Assembly: GCF_030848805.1 (NCBI RefSeq) | Contig: NC_092360.1 | Span: forward strand, 2,480,001-2,544,000 | Origin: Temnothorax longispinosus | Taxonomy: Eukaryota > Arthropoda > Insecta > Hymenoptera > Formicidae | Direction of reading: 5' to 3' | Length of the DNA stretch: 64,000 nt | Shown: piece after piece, positions 38,781 to 50,830 of the stretch | Layout: each line of letters starts with the position of its first letter | Numbering within the stretch: position 1 is the first letter of the stretch | Made by a program: the position numbers and the translations under genes | Notes under the pieces: generated by a model | Seen by the model: only the letters and a program-made list of their open reading frames with translations | The model's database searches: none | What the model was told of the DNA's origin: nothing

Positions 38781-40950
38781 TTGCTCATATAGCGCGGTAG
38801 TCGATAATTTTAATAGTATTCTTTAGAAGTACTATACAGTATTATGTGACTTGATTACATTCTTATTGCTTTATTGACGAATATAGGATGTGTTAAAAGT
38901 ATCCTTGTTTAAATTTCTTTACTATTTCAAAAAAGTAGCAATTTCATCAAAGAGTTTGTCTGCGTGCACGAAAGAAGTTAAAGAAGTACGATAATCGCAG
39001 ACGATAATTTTGAGACATTGTGGTATAAAGGCACCGCGACGTGAAGTTCTGAAAGTGCAAGTAGACCAAGTCACAAAATACTTGTCTTGTGAAGAACTAA
39101 GGTAAAGTTGTTATCGCGCAATGTATTACGAGGATTGCAAGATAGGATAAAACTAAAACAGCAATTAATCATGTGTGTAGAGACCAGAGTTGATATTAAA
39201 AGCAACACCTCCAATCGACGTAATCTACTTTTGACATCGGTAATAGAACAACTTTTAATGATGCAGTTTTATCGAAAGTCTTTTAAATTTGATTAATGCA
39301 GGTTTAACGTTTTTAAATATTTTTACTGCAAAATCGATGAGATTAGTTACGTTGATCGTATTCTGCAATTTTTTTGACTCGCGGTATCTTTTTTCCGCTC
39401 GCGAATAAGTTTTCAAGAATAAGCTTCGATACAATCAGTAACTGAAGGTGGGCCAGCCGGATTCGAACATCCAATTGCAAAAATGCGTTTGTCCCGTCGG
39501 TGGGGAAACTTCGCGTGCTCGTTGGTGCAGTGTGCGACGAGATGGCCCGGTGTGCGTGTATGTGTGAATGCATCTCGTGCAGCGGATGCAACTGCGAGTG
39601 GTCAGTAGCTCGCAAACCGAGTGACCGCTCTCTCTCGCTGCGCCCCGACGTGAAAGTGGCGCGCGCGCGCGAGGGAAAAAAAACAGAGCCAGTTTTCGCC
39701 GCGTCGTGAACTTTTTTAATTGCATTTCGCGCTCGAAATGCTCCTCGAGTAAAAATTCATCAGAGACAGATGGACCTTTTCGGACGTACAGATGTTGTGA
39801 AAATAGCGAATTTATACGTGAGTCGAGGCGTGTCGCGATAAATGTAAATCGAAATAGATACAACATCGGTGAGACTGATTCAAGAGAAAGATTGAATTGA
39901 CACTATCATAATGTGATCGTCGTGTATTAAGAGACAGTGGATTAAGTTGAATAAAATGTGAAATATTTAGACTCTACATTTGTTTTTTAATACTCAAAAA
40001 TTATGTGAAACTCTGTGAAATTTTCATGTTTAATAAAAGTACATTGAAAATACATTTTACATAAAAAACAATTCTTACTATATAGCACAGGCGATATGTA
40101 TTATGATATAATTATAAACTTACGTCATTTTCAATTTTATACATAAGAAATTTGCAAATTGATATCTCTTGAAACGAGAGGGTTAAATCGTCGCTTTTAT
40201 CTCGCATTGTCAAATTTTCCAAGAAACTTTTTTACGCGCGACAGAATGCGGATGTAAATTTATTTTTGGAGCGGAAAATACTCACAATGCGCGGAACAAC
40301 ATGAAGAGCCGTGACAGTTTCCTCGTGGACAGATTAAGAAAGGAAACGGAAGTTATGCCATAAGTTTTAATAACACATAAATAAAGACGACGTTATAATA
40401 GAGTTTCCTCGCGGCGAGTTTCCCGGCCGAGAGAGATTCGATATGACGAATATAACACGGTTCGTTATAAATATTTAATCGTAAACGCGTTTTCCAACGG
40501 CGATGCCACCTGAGACAAAGAGAGTGACAAGTTCAATTTTTTAGACATGTGCTTTTTGCATTGCTTCCTAAGTAATTTAATTTTTTAATATTAGCTTATT
40601 ATTTTATTATCAGTTTATTATTAACGGATGGAAAGTATCAATTGAAATTAGTCATTAATAATGATTAAAGATATAACAGATTTGATCATGATTATGAAAT
40701 TATATATTTATAGATTATTCTTTATTAAAGTTTATCTTAAATTAATTAAATTAAAAATTGTCAGTCGATTAAAGTAAGCTTAGTTTAATCGTAATTCAAG
40801 TTCAAGAATGAATAAGAACGCGATTACATATTACATCTGCGTTTTCATCAGTATTCTTCCTTGCAAAGTAAATTTTATACTTCAACAACGCGCGCATCTT
40901 CTCATAATTCACGTACAAACTTCTCATTTGTTCGTTGGAAAAAATATCAC
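38781..40950. other. Non-coding stretch with one GC-richer island
   Basis: The island at 39400-39720 includes a short GC alternation (GCGCGCGCGCG near 39660) and open frames on both strands. The rest is AT-rich. A tRNA-like TTCGAAT on the minus strand near 39461 was examined and rejected. Confidence 0.45.
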
Positions 40951-41506
40951 GCGACGAGAGAAACACAGAGTATGTTGAAACGGAGCACAATCGGGCTCGC
41001 TTTATCGCGGTCTGTCGTTGACACGCGACGGCTGCGGCTGGTCTCGCGCGTAGCTTATTTTCTTGCTATCCAAAACGATACAAAGTCGGCGCCCGGAAAC
41101 GCAGGCCGCGGAATTTTGCCGCGAGGCGCGCATCGAAGCGCGAAAAAAAAAGTCGTCGTGAAAACTGCTATCGTGCCCCCCGTTCTCTTTCCCTTTTTTT
41201 TTTATTCTTTATTCCAACCGTCACGCCGTGGTATTCAATCGCGCTCGGCAAAACTGCCAGAATTTATTCCCGATAAGAGGAAACACGGGGGCGGAAAGAA
41301 GGAGAGGGAGGGAAAGGGGAGGGAGGGATAAAAGAGAGAGCGAGAGCAGTCCGTGTCTCTAATACACGCGGGGGCGCGTGTAATTCCAAGGCCGCGCCAT
41401 ATTTTAACATCGTTCCGAGTTACATTATGTTTCAGCAAAATGGTCGGCGCACACGTGGCAGCGCGTCGACGACGGGGAGGGTGGTTTATCTCAAACACAC
41501 AATCCC

Positions 41507-41561
<55 letters not shown>

Positions 41562-42160
41562 CGGTTTTGGCTCCTCGCCCCTCATACACCGACGGCGGAA
41601 GCAGAGGCAACGGCGAGGGGACGTGAAAGGAAGAAAGAGAGCAACGGCGATGAGAAGACGAGAGGGGGCGAACGGAGGAGTTGAGGGGGAGAGGGTGGAG
41701 AGAAGGTCGACGACGACCCTCGGCAACCAGCCCCCACCGTCAGCCACCCCTTTCTCCTTTAGCTTTCGAGTCGTCTATAGAGGGATGGAGGATGGCAAGC
41801 CGGCAACGGTACGCGAACTAACGACGTTCTTTCGCTTCTCGAGAGGAGGAGGAAGTTGCGCGGGGGGAGAGAGGATCGGGATGGGGTGGCGGCGGGCGGG
41901 ATGGGTGGCAAAAAAATGGAAAGAGGAAAGGCAGAAGCCGGTCGCGCGCGACGACCTCCCTCGCGCGCTCGCGCCGCGCGAGAGAGGAGACACCGACGAA
42001 GGGACTGCGGCAGGTAATGATGTACCGCGGTAAATTTCCTGCGGAAAATTACACACAAACTTGGCCCGCGGATTTGTCGCTAAAAGGTAATCGTTTACCT
42101 TTTTCCTTAGCGCAGCTCGCTAGAGTTCGGCCAGCGTGGAGAGTGGAGAGACGTCTTGCC
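40951..42160. other. CpG-rich block with the longest TC microsatellite
   Basis: About 1.2 kb of very GC-rich, CpG-rich DNA with a T-run near 41193-41203, a (TC)n tract at 41511-41552 and purine-rich DNA on both sides of it. A 226-codon plus frame and a 170-codon minus frame cross the microsatellite; both are low complexity and lack domains. Likely non-coding, possibly regulatory. Confidence 0.55.
41511..41552 (+). repeat. (TC)21 microsatellite
   Basis: Uninterrupted TC run followed by a short degenerate TTCTCTCT tail. A homopurine-homopyrimidine mirror tract of this length can adopt triplex DNA in vitro. Confidence 0.95.
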
Positions 42161-43870
42161 GCACCGCTAATCTCGTTAGAAGAAATTATAATGTTTTATA
42201 TCGCATTATTCGTCTTCCCTTTTAAACAACTGACATGCACGAGATAATCAGTTTATTATAACATCAGTTTTAGCAATTACTGCAAAGTTATTTTCAAGTA
42301 CGTTTATAAGAATACTTTATACTTTTTAGCGAAAATGTAAGAGATTTTAAAAAGTATTTTTAACATAATCATAAACATTAATCTTTTTTACATATCTCTT
42401 AAGCGGATCGACAAAATAAAATATCAATATATGTTTTGTTTCAATCTTTTCGATTAAATCTTTCCTAACAGCGGGAGTAATTGATGAAACGTAAAGTTTC
42501 TGGAGTGGTAGATGAAACAAATTATGGGATAGAAACAGGCGATTTCTTCCTGCAGTCAGCAATACACGGCCTACAACCGTGAAGGAGACAGTCGATAATT
42601 TCTTCGGGGGACCACTCTCCACGCTCCCTTTACGAAAAGACCACGCTGAACGAGGCAAACTTTGCATTGTTACGAAATCGAGTGTCGCATTTGGTGACTA
42701 TCGACAATTTTAAAGTTTTAATTTGAGTTTGCCGATTAATTGGGAACATTATACTTCCGTCCGATAAACTTCCGTCCGGCCACGCGAATGCCACCCCCTT
42801 TTTCCATCTGCTCCTTCCTACGTCGCCCCGTACTTGTCAGATCAAATTGTAACGTCGATCTCAAACTTGCTCGTTTCTTATCAGTGATTATTCTCTCAGG
42901 TATATAAGAAGCAAATAATTTTGTTGGTTATTAATTTTACAAACTATCACAATTCTTTAACATATTAATTAAATTAAACATATAATTAAATTTATAGTAG
43001 CATATCGATAATAACGTGAGCATCAACAGTGATAGAAATTCAATGATACAAATTCAAATTGTGAAAGATAAAAAAATTTTTATTTTCTCTCATATGTAAA
43101 TGACTAATGACTATTTTATCAAGCAACATACAAGTATGAATCCGATTTTACTTCCCATGATATAACACAGATGTAACATGACATAACTATCTAGATAACA
43201 AAGAAGGAATAGAGTAAAAAGACAACTATAAAATTCTTATTTAAAAAAGTGACCGCAAATATTTCTGATAGACGATAAGAAGCGAGAAAATTTTTCTACG
43301 AAATTACTTAATGGTTATTGCAATTATTTTATGGGTTTCTAAATGAAGTTCTAAAACTTCCACACACAAATTTACACTCTACATCTGTAAATTATTATCG
43401 TTTTGACGTTATACTTCTACAAGCCAAAGTTAATTGTACACGAATGTATACAGGCATGTCCTATAATGGCCCTCTTATTTTCTTACAGAGAAAGAGAAAG
43501 AGAAAGGGGCAGGGAGGGAGTATAAAAGTATAAAGAGAAATGTCTCTAATATTAACGGTTACTTAATACATAAATGATATTTAAAAAGTCGATAACGTTT
43601 TTTGCGTTATCGCGTTTTTGCGTTTTGCGTTTCTTACACCATTGCAATACAATACTTAAATAATTCATTTCTTATACTTTCTATTTCAAGCAAATTATCG
43701 CGACCACAAAATATTACATTCTTCAAGATTCGAACTTCAACCAAAAAAGAAATCTCGGTCTATTTAAAAAATCTAATTAGTTACTTTCCTGCCATTAACT
43801 CAACACGGCAAACGCGAACTCGCGTTTATTCGACGATTACTAGGGATTTCAGATAAGCCGGAGCAATATT
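42161..43870. other. Mostly AT-rich non-coding stretch
   Basis: Mixed composition at 42480-42860, AT-rich elsewhere. It contains the hairpin with GCGTTTT units at 43590-43626. A 106-codon minus frame at 42347-42667 has no motif and spans a composition change. Confidence 0.45.
43590..43612. repeat. Hairpin CGATAACG/CGTTATCG followed by GCGTTTT units
   Basis: A perfect 8-bp stem with a 7-base loop (TTTTTTG), then three GCGTTTT-like units up to about 43632. Confidence 0.65.
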
Positions 43871-44174
43871 TGGCTGTAGCTTCACTAGCCTCACCTACGG
43901 CTATTACTAGAATTTCCCGTTTCCCGCGGAAAAGAAGGCATATCCGCGCCGTCCGTGAGTGAATCGATACGGAAGATGTGCGGGGTCCAACCAGGCCGAT
44001 GGTACACGGAGGACGGAGGATGAGAAGTGAAGAGAGGGAGGGGGCACTTTTTGAGGGAGATGTTTCGTCCGTTGGCAGTAGGTTTTCCCCCACCCGAGAT
44101 ACTTCCGTAGGATAATCTCCATCCCTCTAGCTCGTCTCTCTCTTTCTTTCCCTTTCTCTATCTTCATCCCTTTG

Positions 44175-44210
<36 letters not shown>

Positions 44211-44640
44211 GCATCGACCCCTCTCTCTTCGCGAAACTCGCTCGTGTTCCCTGGTCCACCCCGCTCCCTCCGCCATCCCTCGCGTACGCTCGGCCGCGTA
44301 CAACCCCCGCGTACTACCCTACCTCTCATGACGTTAACGCCGGAAAAATGGGCTGGAGGGGCTGCAAAGACGTGGCGTGGGCAGTGACGCGTGTGCACGC
44401 AGGAAAACTCTTCTTATTTATATGCTCCATGCTGCCACGGAATCGATATCGCGCGTGAATTCTCCCGACGTGCGCGATGTAGGATGAGGAGGAGGAGGAG
44501 GAGAAGCAGGAGAAGGAGGTGAAGGAGGAACGGAAGGAAAATCCTTTTTTCGCGACGTTTTCCGGGCGACGTTGACGATGCACATTTCGCGACTTTTGTT
44601 GCGCGAAATGACGCGGAAAATTTTTGCCTTTGAATTACTT
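43871..44640. other. CpG-rich block with TC and GAG repeats
   Basis: GC-rich; (CT)n at 44176-44208 and an imperfect GAG/GGA tract near 44485-44530. Several open frames on both strands (up to 163 codons) translate these repeats. No exon is supported. Confidence 0.55.
44176..44208 (+). repeat. (CT)16 microsatellite
   Basis: Uninterrupted CT run. Confidence 0.95.
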
Positions 44641-46020
44641 CAATTATATCAACTTGAACCATCTGTGCACATTAAATTCCGCAGAATGGAAAAAAAATAG
44701 GTTTATATCAAACACACACATTTGATACTATCTATAGGAGCACGTATGATACCAATTTTTTATTTCTATAAATTTAAATATTTTACGTTTGCTAATATAG
44801 AAATTATATTTTGTATATTCTACTACATATTGCGATGTTATATTTACATTTATTTGGAATAAGGATCTGTTACATCAATTTTATTCTTAAAAATATGGAA
44901 AAGCGATACGTATGCGTGTTTACATTCTGATTCGTTCGCATATGCCGTGTTTTACAAAAGAGCTCGCGTAAATTATATTTTCGAATAAATCCGCGCGTTA
45001 CAAGAGAGCGCGGTATAAATTGTGAAATCGTGTCGTCGAGGCGAGGCGGAGGCAACGTAAGCAATAAAACGCGTTTATTTATGCGCTTCATGCCGAAACG
45101 GCGAATCGATATTTTGTGTGAATTCTCGCGGAAAAAGGACGGCACCCTCTCATGCAATGGCTTCCGCGTTGTATCAATTTTCCGCGTGGCTCAGCTCCGT
45201 CTTCATTCGTACGGTTTTGTTGTTATTATAAATCAAGTAAGCAAACTCTCATACTGTATATAAATTACGTTACTGTATAAATTACATATACTTTATCATT
45301 CGGCAATAACAAAACATGTTAATACAATAGGTAAACATGTGTGCGCCATTGCACATTTCTTTTATATTTTTATAATTCTTACCTCGTGCTACTAAATTTA
45401 TCCGTTAAAATGCAAAGGAAGACATAATAATATCCATTTTTAGAACGTATCATACTATCGTATAACAATCACTCTTCTCTAATTAAAAATAAAAGTAGGA
45501 TACGATAATTTAGTCAAAGATTAACAATAAAAAATCTTTTTAAGAAAGCATTATAATTATATAAAGATAATTATCTCTTGATTATTAAAATTAAAAGTTG
45601 AAATGATAAATAAAGTAGATTAATGAATAAATTTTGCATGTATAATTCAATCCATATTTTAATACTGTTTCATTCATTACTACTATCAGCTGTATACCCC
45701 GACAATTATTTATGACGTAATAAAATATTCTGCAGTCTTTTTTGATATTTATTATTAATATTGTTATTTTCACCATGCTAATGTTAATCACTCAAAATGA
45801 TCGTATATCTGACATTCTTCACTTTTGTGATTAGGCACAATTTTTATCGAAATAAATAGTTCTTTCATTATCATTCAACATGCTAATTTCTATACACGGC
45901 CGTTTTTTATATTCAGTCAAGCTCCGCATCACACGCGAAAAATTAATCTCCCAGATAAATTCATCTCCAGAGAGAACATTCTCCACACATATTTCTGCAA
46001 ACAAAGAAAGACTCCGCCTG
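44641..46020. other. AT-rich non-coding stretch with a GC-richer patch at 44930-45230
   Basis: The patch reads open for 77 codons on plus and ends near a GTAAGC donor-like site, but no acceptor or start context and no family motif support it. Confidence 0.45.
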
Positions 46021-46760
46021 ATTTGCGACAGCGCGCAGCGGACTTGAAGAACATTCGCCGCGGCGCGGCGACCTTTCGTTCCCTCGCAACGGGGCGCGCC
46101 TCGCGAGAGAACTCTCTTCCATTATCTCGCGCGCGTCTCTCCTGCATCAATGCATGACGTCATAAGTGAGAGGGAAGAACAGCGAAGGAACGCGGGCACG
46201 GATGCGGCGGATGAAAAGTCAAGAGGGAGAAACGCATGGCGCTGGGGAAGAGACATCGGAGGGTGGCGAGAACGCGGGAGGATGCGAGAAGGAGGTGGCG
46301 GAAGAGGGGGGGGTGACTTCACATCGGGGAGGCGGATGAAAACGTAGTTGGTTCGTATCAGCATAATGTAGATACCAAACTCCTTGCTTCTTCCAAGAGT
46401 TTCGAGGTTTCGGAGAAAGGAAGGGGGCGGTGGGGGCCGCTTGGCCTTCTGGAATACGGGAATCTGCGGAGCAGAGGGGTGGGCAGGAGGGAGGAGGGAA
46501 CGGATGAAATTGAAATGGAACTACCCGAAGGAACAGACGGCCCCGCGGGTTTCCGAACCCGGCGAAAGATTAAAACGCGACCGAATGGATGCGAAGAAAA
46601 GTTTTACCCTACTGCCTCCCCCGTGCGCTATCGAACTATGCCCTGGCCGAAATGGAGGAGGGGGGTACCGATTTCAGAGTATCTGAAAGGTTTCCACCAC
46701 GAGGTTGGGTTGATATGTTTTTTAGGTAGAGACTACGTATAATGTGAATGTGAAGAATAT
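46021..46760. other. CpG-rich, purine-rich block
   Basis: GC-rich with purine-rich DNA at 46150-46500. Plus frames of 100 and 87 codons overlap in different registers. Neither is recognised. Confidence 0.5.
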
Positions 46761-47770
46761 ACAGGCTATCTCGGATGGAAAGCTCTCGAAGGACCATCGT
46801 CTTAGCGATTGGTGTGTTGTTATATTATTATATCTTATTTAATTAACTATAATATTTGACTAATACTGCTTTGACGATTGATTACTCTTGGCAATTATTT
46901 TCAACAAATTGGAGACTAATAAAATAACAAAATGTAGAAAATTTTAAGTCATTTAGGATTTAAAGCATTTTACGCAAGTTGTAATTGGATATGTACATAT
47001 TCTATTTGCTATATGCATGTTGCAAAATTAAAATAAAAAACGTCGAAAAATGTACAAATGGCAATGTTCGAGAATTATGTTTTCTTTTAGAGCTTCCTTG
47101 TTAATTGTATATCAGAGAAAATTTACTTCCTGGAATCACCGGATAATTTTCCAAGAAAAAAATTCTACGAAAGGATATATATTCTTTTAATTCATTTGTC
47201 CTTAGCGTCGCCCGTCCCAGTCTCGTTCTTTCCATCGTTGTCCGAGAAAAGCGAGCGCGTGGCGGTGTGAAATGAAATTAATTATGAGAACGTCTCAACA
47301 GGTGGGTGTAGGCGTCTTTAATCTTCTCCCCCGCTCCTCTCCGCTCTTCGTCTTCTCACTCTCTCTGTTTCTCTCTCTCCCCCTCCCCCCCCCCTCTCTC
47401 TCTCTCTCTTTAGAAGATCCTGGGCCGGAAAATGAGGTTCGATTATACTTTGGCCCATATTCAAAACGCTTAGAAAATATTAAAATTCTAATTAAGATAC
47501 ACCGTCACTTTGACCAACGTTAATAATCATGAATTAGCAGTAATAGCAGTTTGGAAAGAGTCTTGTCTTGTCAATATAACAAATAATTTGTCATTAATAT
47601 ACAACAAGCAGTTATATTATAAATATTTGTAATAACAAGAAATATTGACAGATGAATAGCTTATTGAAGAACATTGCTGGATGTAGACAAACAAATTCGT
47701 GGTCACATTTTATTCAATCCATCGCCCGCAGCACATGACGTTCAATAGACTCAAGAATTGCGTAGGGACT
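46761..47770. other. AT-rich non-coding stretch with one TC-rich island
   Basis: TC-rich DNA at 47318-47413 includes a C-run and (CT)n. Nothing else was recognised. Confidence 0.5.
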
Positions 47771-48320
47771 TGAAAAAATTGCGATAGTTGCGAGATGACC
47801 CGAGTGCAAAATCCAAACGAGATTTTCTAGCCGCCAAATGTCGTCGTTGCGCCTTCCCCGCGCGCGCGCGCGCGCGTCCCTCGTTCCCTCGCGTTTGCTT
47901 CTCGAGAACTTTCCCGTGGAAAAACAGCCTTTGTGTCTGCACGCGGGGCGTCAAAGTTTTTACTTCGGCGAATGCATGTATGCAGATTTATGCGATCTTC
48001 CTCGCGCGCTCGCAGACGAAAGGGGCAACCGAAGAAAGCGCGGTGCCCGTGCCCGAGGCTTTCCCACGTTCAGTGGAGAGGTTCCACCGGCGTGGAAGGT
48101 CTATCTTACCCGCGTCAAGGTGGGGCAGGTGTTTAACGACGCGGACGGTGAAGAGGTGACACATATCGATGGCCATTAATATTCGTATAAAGGGACGCGA
48201 CGCGACACTGGCTGCGCCGACTGCGCGTGTGGGTAAAGGGATGATATCGACGTTACGTATAATAACAGTAGCCCCTCCCCGCGAAAGCACTCGATCTTTA
48301 GGCAAATTTATAGATCATTG
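47771..48320. other. CpG-rich block, apparently non-coding
   Basis: GC-rich with a CG alternation near 47861-47876 (potential Z-DNA). It is open in three plus frames and one minus frame of 67-123 codons at once, the signature of stop-poor DNA rather than of one gene. Confidence 0.5.
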
Positions 48321-50400
48321 ATACTTTGTCAGTGTCCGAGATCGGTAAACAAACCGGGTCCCGCCGACACTTGTGCATTACGACTTAATGGTCTTACAAA
48401 TAGCGCACGCCAAGAAAGAAAGAGTTGTTGATTTGAGAGTAAAATTACGTAAATAAAATATTTAACTAGATGATAAAATTGAATTTTTATAAGTCAAAGT
48501 TAAACAATGTTTTATCTCTAAAATTTAAAATATATAAATTCATTAATTTGAATTCTTAATTTTCTTATGTTAGTGAATTTCGAAACTCTCTTTGTAATAA
48601 TGATTTTACCTAAAAATATAGGTTGATGTATAAAGATTTAAATTATTGAATGATATAAAATTGATATGAATATAATTTATATAATAATAAAATAAAAAAT
48701 AACACTATTATACCATGAGTATAATTAAATTTCATCTTACTGCTTCAGAATTAACATATGTATCGTCATATTTTCACGTTTGCGTATTTCTTCTTTTAGC
48801 TTGTTTCCCAACACATTATAAATATCGCGTTATTATTTTGGGCAAATTAATAAGCTGTGCTAATCGGTGAAATTACATTTATAAAATATCTACTAAAATA
48901 TTATGATAAATCATATAGATATTTATAATCAGCGCATAATCAATATAAAGTCGCGAGTGAAATAATTCATAAAGTGTAAATACTACTATATCGTTAAAGA
49001 CGTCATTAACTTCCGTTTAGAACTCAATTTGCAAAAAGTAAGATGCTTAGTTGAACTTTATTAGAGGGTGTCGTATTCTCTGCATGAAAAATATGGAAAG
49101 GAGAAAAATTCCTTGCTCGGTCTGCTTCCTTGTATTTCCTGGCGCTCGCCGTCTCTTTTCTCCCGCCCCCGCCGTTTCCACGTCCTTCCTTTCCCTCTTT
49201 TTTTCCTTTCCCTCCCTCTCTTTCTCTCGCATCCACCCACGATCAATAGTGTGTATTCTTGACGCGCACACATTGTATCCAAAGAGGATACGAACACACA
49301 TACGTATGTGCATGAATATGCGTATAACACCGGCTATTGGAAATATTTCGGTCGCCAGTTTTGCTGATAGACAATCTCTCGGCAATTTTAAAATAATCTT
49401 ATTGTTAACACATCTAATTACGAAATCATTACACTACATATTTATAATACATGTTGTGAATACGTGCTTGTTGAAAATTGAAGCAATCTTGTTTTTATCA
49501 AAATTTAATTGAATGCCACTACTTTTCGCCACCTCGTTCGCAATAGTCTTATGTGACTATTTGCAAAGTCAAATATGTACATTGTACATACTTTTTTCTA
49601 GGAAGAATTGCAAAAAATACACGTTGGAAGATCTTGTACTTTCAATATATGTATGCATATTTTATAGATAATTAATTTTATATTAAATTCGTAATTTTAG
49701 ACTTTCTTATATAAAATTGCTTAAAAATATATATTCTCCTTGCCGCATCGACAAAAGAACCTGAAGATTCTTGCACGTATAATGCAAACGCATTCTACGT
49801 TACACGCAAAAAAGAACAATGTAAAACTGATATATGCATGTAACACGAATAAAATTAGAGAATAAGTTTCGATGCTTGTCTTCGCTTAGCATCCCGCGAT
49901 GGTAAACGGAAATCGGAGAAACAAGGATAAAGCGCACGTGAAGAAGGAGGGAAAGTCGGGAAAGGGGGGAAAATCAACACGAATAGAGAAGCGAGGACAA
50001 GGAGCTATAGCGGGAACTTTTATCCAACCGACACCACCGAACCGAAAGCTTTTTCCAGCTTCCCAGCTTTTATACGCTTGCCCTCTGCTGACGAAAGCGC
50101 GAGATGTAAATCGCACCGGGTTTCATTTTTGCGTCACGCACACGCATGATTATGCGCATTTATGCGATTCAATGTTTTCCGGTTTCCACAATTATATTCA
50201 TTTTTACATTTTTTCCTATGATACCCCTCAACTTACATCCTTCTTTTTGCAGTATTATTTTCTGTCAATTTTTTGCATAATATATTACAGATATATGACA
50301 TTATTTGATATCTTATTTAAATTATAACAATTCTGCCGTGTTTTTAATTAATTATTTTACATTATTTTTAATCACACACGGCCATTTTCTCCAGTCTTCT
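48321..50400. other. Non-coding stretch
   Basis: AT-rich, with a pyrimidine-rich island at 49110-49240 and a mixed island at 49880-50150. The 153-codon plus frame at 49051-49512 is Ser/Phe/Leu-rich from the pyrimidine tract and then AT-rich. Confidence 0.45.
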
Positions 50401-50830
50401 CACGTCACATCGATAATAATTCTACCCGGCGCCACGCATTCGCGCTACAACGATAACGACCATCCCTCCACCTCGGTTCGCTTCAGCTCGCTTCCTCGCG
50501 CGCTCTTTTCTCTTCCTGCGAGCAGGTTTTTGCGGCGTTCCTTTCGCGCCCTCGGATGCCGGTGATGAATGAATCTTGGCGAATCTCCAGGATGGCGGGT
50601 GGAAAAAAGATATCCCAGCCCATGCAGGAATTACTCGAAGACGATGACGTTGTGGAGGTGAGGGGGGAGGTTGGGCCGAAAGAAGAAACGACAACACGAG
50701 CGGTCGGGGGGGAGGGCGGACGGAGGCCGAAGGGAGGCCGGGGGAGGAGTCTGCCGACGACGTCGGCATTTCGTATGATTGATCGAAGCCACTGTAGCTC
50801 AGGCAGATGATCGTTAATGATATCTATCGG
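50401..50830. other. CpG-rich block around a possible first exon
   Basis: GC-rich, G-rich on the plus strand at 50655-50760. It surrounds the small candidate exon at 50592-50657. A 115-codon minus frame is Pro/Ser-rich low complexity. Confidence 0.45.
50592..50657 (+). CDS. Possible first coding exon of an unrecognised gene (weak)
   Basis: An ATG in the context AGGATGG opens 22 codons: a basic start (MAGGKKISQP), then MQELLEDDDVVE, ending exactly at a plausible donor GAG|GTGAGG in phase 0. An in-frame ATG at 50556 could add 12 residues. The mixed, non-repetitive composition of the peptide contrasts with the low-complexity frames around it. After the donor the sequence turns G-rich like the first bases of an intron in a CpG island. 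No partner exon was proven, so this stays a candidate. Confidence 0.25.

Noticed and set aside
39400..39480. tRNA-like T-loop on the minus strand (TTCGAATCCGGC)
   Set aside because: The T-stem does not pair and no D-arm, anticodon arm or acceptor stem can be formed at the right distances.
41353..42033. 226-codon plus-strand open frame, the longest in the window
   Set aside because: It reads through the TC microsatellite (Ser-Leu run) and Arg/Gly-rich GC sequence, overlaps an equally open minus frame, and shows no domain or splice boundary.
45030..45263. Plus-strand frame ending near a GTAAGC donor-like site
   Set aside because: No ATG in frame at its start, no acceptor and no recognisable domain; a donor-like hexamer alone is common by chance.
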